A DNA stretch of 64,000 nt from Flagellimonas myxillae. GTDB taxonomy: Bacteria; Bacteroidota; Bacteroidia; Flavobacteriales; Flavobacteriaceae. Under the pieces are notes generated by a model. The model did not search any database and had not been told where the DNA came from. It saw only the letters and a list, made by a program, of their open reading frames with translations. The stretch spans positions 496,001-560,000 of the forward strand of contig NZ_JAMFLY010000003.1 in NCBI RefSeq assembly GCF_023502235.1, written 5' to 3'. A program made the translations under genes and the position numbers. This document shows, in pieces, positions 61,231 to 64,000 of this stretch (positions are counted from its first letter, which is position 1; each line of letters begins with the position of its first letter).

Positions 61231-61500
61231 AATTTTTGACGCCTAAATCGACTGATTTAAAACGAGTTAACAAAAAAATAACACAAAAATCGATAAAGTG
61301 TATTTGATAAAAATCACCCTTTAACACTGCCAATCCTACAAATTTTTGGTGCTTGGATCACTGGGTTGATAATTGTGAAATACTACGATTGACAACTCCA
61401 TTATTTGCCCAATTTTACCCTTACGTTAACGAAATTCTAATTGTAATAATCTTCACAATTGGTGGTTATATCTTTGTCTTAAATTTAAAAAACGGCAGTT
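61231..61500. other. Promoter region of the second FDT-repeat gene
   Basis: 270 bp without coding signal. A -7 box TATCTTTG lies at 61469-61476, 24 bp before the ATG, with no clear -33. The rest is AT-rich and has no strong repeats. Confidence 0.5.
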
Positions 61501-61806
61501 ATGAAAATTAGAAATATACTAGTGATACTGATCGCTGTTACCACCATATTCGCAGCGGCCAACAACAATAAAAAAACGAGTGCTCCCATCGAGCATTTTG
61601 ATCTTAATACATTGGTTTTCCTTGAGGAAGAAAATGAATTGGTCCCGGGTTTTGACACCGCGTCCTATCTCCCAGATAGTTTTAACCCATACGAGGTAAA
61701 GTTCTCTCTGGAAGCCATTAACTATATGGAAGAAAATGATGAGGTGAATTTAGGTTTTGACACCTCCGGATATCTACCAGAAGGTTTTGATCCGTATATA
61801 CAGTAA
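61501..61806 (+). CDS. Secreted protein of two FDTxxYLPxxFxPY repeats
   Basis: 101 residues. Signal MKIRNILVILIAVTTIFAAA, a short linker, and two repeats at 33-67 (FDLNTLVFLEEENELVPGFD, TASYLPDSFNPY) and 68-101 (SLEAINYMEENDEVNLGFDT, SGYLPEGFDPY). Clearly homologous to the 244-residue protein 340 bp upstream. Unknown function. Both genes end with the same leader-to-terminator layout. Confidence 0.8.
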   Translation: MKIRNILVILIAVTTIFAAANNNKKTSAPIEHFDLNTLVFLEEENELVPGFDTASYLPDSFNPYEVKFSLEAINYMEENDEVNLGFDTSGYLPEGFDPYIQ

Positions 61807-61847
61807 AGTTAGTTTTATACTTATTTTGAGTTAGTTAGTTTGTTTGG

Positions 61848-61876
61848 GCCCCTCGGTTTGGAGGGGCTTTTTTTTT
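61848..61876 (+). terminator. Terminator of the second FDT-repeat gene
   Basis: Stem GCCCCTC/GAGGGGC over a GGTTTG loop, then a nine-T run. Preceded by GAGTTAGTTAGTTTG, shared with the first gene. It overlaps the last bases of the convergent SLC13 gene. Confidence 0.85.
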
Positions 61877-63305
61877 AAAACAAAACAGGCACTACAAATT
61901 GGAAGACGAGGATCAACAACCCTACTGCGATCAAATTCAGAATTACCCCAACACGAGCCATTTGCGGAACCTTTACATAACCACTTGCAAAAACAATGGC
62001 ATTCGGGGGAGTGGCCATAGGAAGCATAAAAGCACAACTACTGGCAATGGTCACCGGAATCAGTAAATACAGGATGGGGATATCCAGTCCAATGGCAATA
62101 CCAGCCACCACGGGGGCCAGGACGGCTACCAAGGCCACATTGCTCATCAATTCGGTCATAAACAACATAAGGGCAATCAATAGCGAGGCAGTGAGCAAAA
62201 TACTGATTTCACTGCTGGCAATGGCATTGGCCACGAGATCAACAATACCACTGGAAGACATTCCCTTTGCCAAAGCCAATCCTCCTCCGAAAAGGATTAA
62301 TATGCCCCAAGCCAGTTTGGAAGTATCCTTCCATTGAATGATAAAATCCCCATTTTTGAGGTTGTAGGGAACAGCGAAAAGGGCAATGGCCGCAAAAATA
62401 CTGATCATGGTATCCGACAGCCCAAGATTCGGGAATATCCCATTGATCAAGGTCCTGAATATCCAAAGGAAAACGGTAACCGCAAAAATGACCAAAACCA
62501 ACTTCTCCTTACCCGAGGTAGGACCCAATTTTTCCAGCTCTTTCTGAATCACTTCTTTGGATGCATTAAACTGTAAATCCCTATTGGGATACATCCATTT
62601 GACCAGGACCACATAGCAGATTCCAATCATGAGGATGGAAAACGGAAGCCCCAAGGTCATCCATTTCAAAAAAGAGATTTCCGTGTTGTATTCATTTTCC
62701 AAGAGTCCGATCAGCACAGAATTGGGAGGTGTTCCAATAACAGTGGCTATCCCACCTGCATTGGCGGAAAAAGCGATTCCGAGCATTACACTCAAGGCAA
62801 AATTTCTATCGTTTTTGGTAAATCCATCTTCATCGTTGATCAATAAATTAATTACGGAAAGGGCAATGGGCAGCATCACTACCGTACTAGCCGTATTACT
62901 GATCCACATGCTCAAAGCGCCTGTAGCGATCATAAAACCCAAGACCACTTTGTTGGGTGTTGTTCCGGTAAGACGAATGATGTTCAACGCTATTCGTTTA
63001 TGCAGATTTACCTTTTCCAACGCCAGGGCCATCACAAATCCCCCAAAAAACAAGAAGACTATGGGACTGCCATAGTTGGCCCCCACCTCTGCGATGGGTA
63101 AAACTTTGAGTATCGGAAATAGTAATAGGGGTAACAAGGCGGTCACGGAAATGGAAACCGCTTCGGTGATCCACCATATCAGCATCCAGATCGCCACGGC
63201 GATTACCGGATCTCCTTTTTCCGACACAAGAACGATTGGGAGGTTGGTTGCTATAAAAAATGCTATTGGTCCCAAAATAAGACCTAGTTTTTTACTGAAT
63301 TCCAT
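61875..63305 (-). CDS. SLC13/DASS sodium-coupled carboxylate transporter
   Basis: 476 residues, about 11-12 helices. DASS motifs: WISNTASTVVMLPIAL (first SNT), GTPPNSVL, and the second half with TELMSNVALVAVLAP (SNV in place of SNT) and ATPPNAIVF. SNT pairs bind Na+ and the carboxylate; the Thr-to-Val change in the second could affect coupling, or the protein may be an exchanger. Substrate probably a dicarboxylate. Convergent with the FDT-repeat gene; the next gene upstream ends 6 bp before its start. Confidence 0.92.
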   Translation of the reverse strand: MEFSKKLGLILGPIAFFIATNLPIVLVSEKGDPVIAVAIWMLIWWITEAVSISVTALLPLLLFPILKVLPIAEVGANYGSPIVFLFFGGFVMALALEKVNLHKRIALNIIRLTGTTPNKVVLGFMIATGALSMWISNTASTVVMLPIALSVINLLINDEDGFTKNDRNFALSVMLGIAFSANAGGIATVIGTPPNSVLIGLLENEYNTEISFLKWMTLGLPFSILMIGICYVVLVKWMYPNRDLQFNASKEVIQKELEKLGPTSGKEKLVLVIFAVTVFLWIFRTLINGIFPNLGLSDTMISIFAAIALFAVPYNLKNGDFIIQWKDTSKLAWGILILFGGGLALAKGMSSSGIVDLVANAIASSEISILLTASLLIALMLFMTELMSNVALVAVLAPVVAGIAIGLDIPILYLLIPVTIASSCAFMLPMATPPNAIVFASGYVKVPQMARVGVILNLIAVGLLILVFQFVVPVLF

Positions 63306-63311
63306 TTAGCT

Positions 63312-64000
63312 TCAAGCAGTTTTAGGGGTCATTATACCATCTTTGGACCTATTCAATTTGATATTCACCAAAATTTCGTGTAGCGTCTCCGTTGCCAAAC
63401 CATGAAGTACTAGTCTATATGCTGCAGTATAGGTGGATGTGGGTACCATGGGATGCTTGTTATTGACCAAGCCAAGGTGTCCTGGGGTTCCCAATATCTG
63501 GGTGGTATAAATAGCGATGGTTTCATCAAGTTGGAGCGAGTTTGACGCCCGTACAAAATCGTTGGCGGTAAGGAACAACTGGTAAAATGGGGTAAACAGC
63601 TCAATGGCCGACCTAAGGTCCAAAATATTGGTCCACCTGGTAGGGAAATTTATGTGGTTGAACTGATTTTCGGATATCATCTCCAAGTTCAGGTTTCTTT
63701 GCTTTTCGATGGTAGCCCCTTTTTCCTTAAGCTCCCCATTAAGTTTGATCACAAAATTGTAAAGATTAAGATCGTGCTTTAGAAAAAGATCATCCTTGAT
63801 ACCATCAAAGTCATAAGGTTTTAGAGGACTTGTGGTAACCTGCACATCCGGAACATTTTTGGCGATAAATTCCAAAATCTCGCTGCCGGCGTGAAAATGA
63901 CGAAAAATCAGAAGATTGGCGTCTGGGCTAACAAAATTTCGTAGTCCCCAGGCCAAGATTCTATGCAACGCTTTGGAAGAGTCGAACAGTTTTGGAAAAA
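63312..64000 (-). CDS. Partial conserved hypothetical protein (N-terminus outside window)
   Basis: Open from the right edge (64000) to the stop at 63312, 229 codons visible. The first visible TTG at 63968 is not the start because the frame stays open upstream (FPKLFDSSKALHRIL). Helical throughout; ends in a Lys-rich tail. It may be the DUF6909 family by recollection of its LRNFVSPDANLLIFRHF stretch, but I am unsure. It runs 6 bp ahead of the SLC13 gene, so the two may form an operon. Confidence 0.65.
   Translation of the reverse strand, partial: FPKLFDSSKALHRILAWGLRNFVSPDANLLIFRHFHAGSEILEFIAKNVPDVQVTTSPLKPYDFDGIKDDLFLKHDLNLYNFVIKLNGELKEKGATIEKQRNLNLEMISENQFNHINFPTRWTNILDLRSAIELFTPFYQLFLTANDFVRASNSLQLDETIAIYTTQILGTPGHLGLVNNKHPMVPTSTYTAAYRLVLHGLATETLHEILVNIKLNRSKDGIMTPKTA

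Overview
The window looks like a chromosomal piece of a marine Flavobacteriaceae (Bacteroidota), probably near Muricauda/Flagellimonas/Zobellia. This is judged from the gene families present (AGCS symporter, GSCFA, HmuY/TonB receptor, DUF4230, long-form aromatic amino acid hydroxylase, DUF6607, DUF4136), from several promoters of the Bacteroidota form TTTG-N19..21-TAnnTTTG, and from the near absence of Shine-Dalgarno sequences. No rRNA, CRISPR array or insertion-sequence transposase was seen. One tRNA, initiator tRNA-fMet, is present.

Region 1 (1-9.6 kb) is an integrated genomic island. A tyrosine recombinase (8173-9543) lies directly against the 3' end of tRNA-fMet (9598-9670); the far end of the island lies left of the window. 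Its cargo is unusual: many very small proteins (DUF1508, excalibur, a Pro/Lys repeat peptide, TerB-like, small secreted or membrane proteins) in two short operons. These operons share an identical promoter layout: a TTACAG-N4-CTGTAA palindrome exactly 21 bp upstream of TAGGTTTG. A TPR-lipoprotein histidine kinase, its NarL-type response regulator and a tiny Pro-rich lipoprotein sit beside them.

Region 2 (10-31.9 kb) is core genome: an AGCS alanine/glycine symporter, era and der GTPases, the pbpC/alpha-2-macroglobulin pair, two NTF2-like secreted proteins, a LemA/TPM-domain operon, a MerR regulator, an M23 peptidase, alaS, GSCFA and DUF4230 proteins. Region 3 (32-40 kb) carries a metallopeptidase lipoprotein, an aromatic amino acid hydroxylase, DUF4136, a DUF5522 mini-gene, a PLP-dependent deaminase/desulfhydrase, a LysM glucosaminidase and hemL.

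Region 4 (40-43.2 kb) is rich in short palindromic repeats. A DUF559 endonuclease gene lies between two inverted repeat copies, followed by a TetR regulator with two matching operators and an alpha/beta hydrolase. Region 5 (43.2-49 kb) is a divergent heme/iron acquisition locus: TonB receptor, HmuY and DoxX on one side, DUF6607 and an FMN-binding protein on the other, with both promoters overlapping one AT-rich element.

Region 6 (49-64 kb) holds accessory regulators and enzymes: AraC, a class III cyclase, an NmrA-type reductase and a vanadium-haloperoxidase-like PAP2 protein. It also has a SatD-DUF3307 operon preceded by five palindromes spaced exactly 28 bp apart, a zinc metalloprotease, two secreted proteins built from a 34-35 residue repeat that I cannot assign to a family, an SLC13 symporter and a gene cut by the right edge. 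The strongest candidates for something undescribed are the island's two-promoter regulon, the SatD operator array and the FDTxxYLPxxFxPY repeat proteins.
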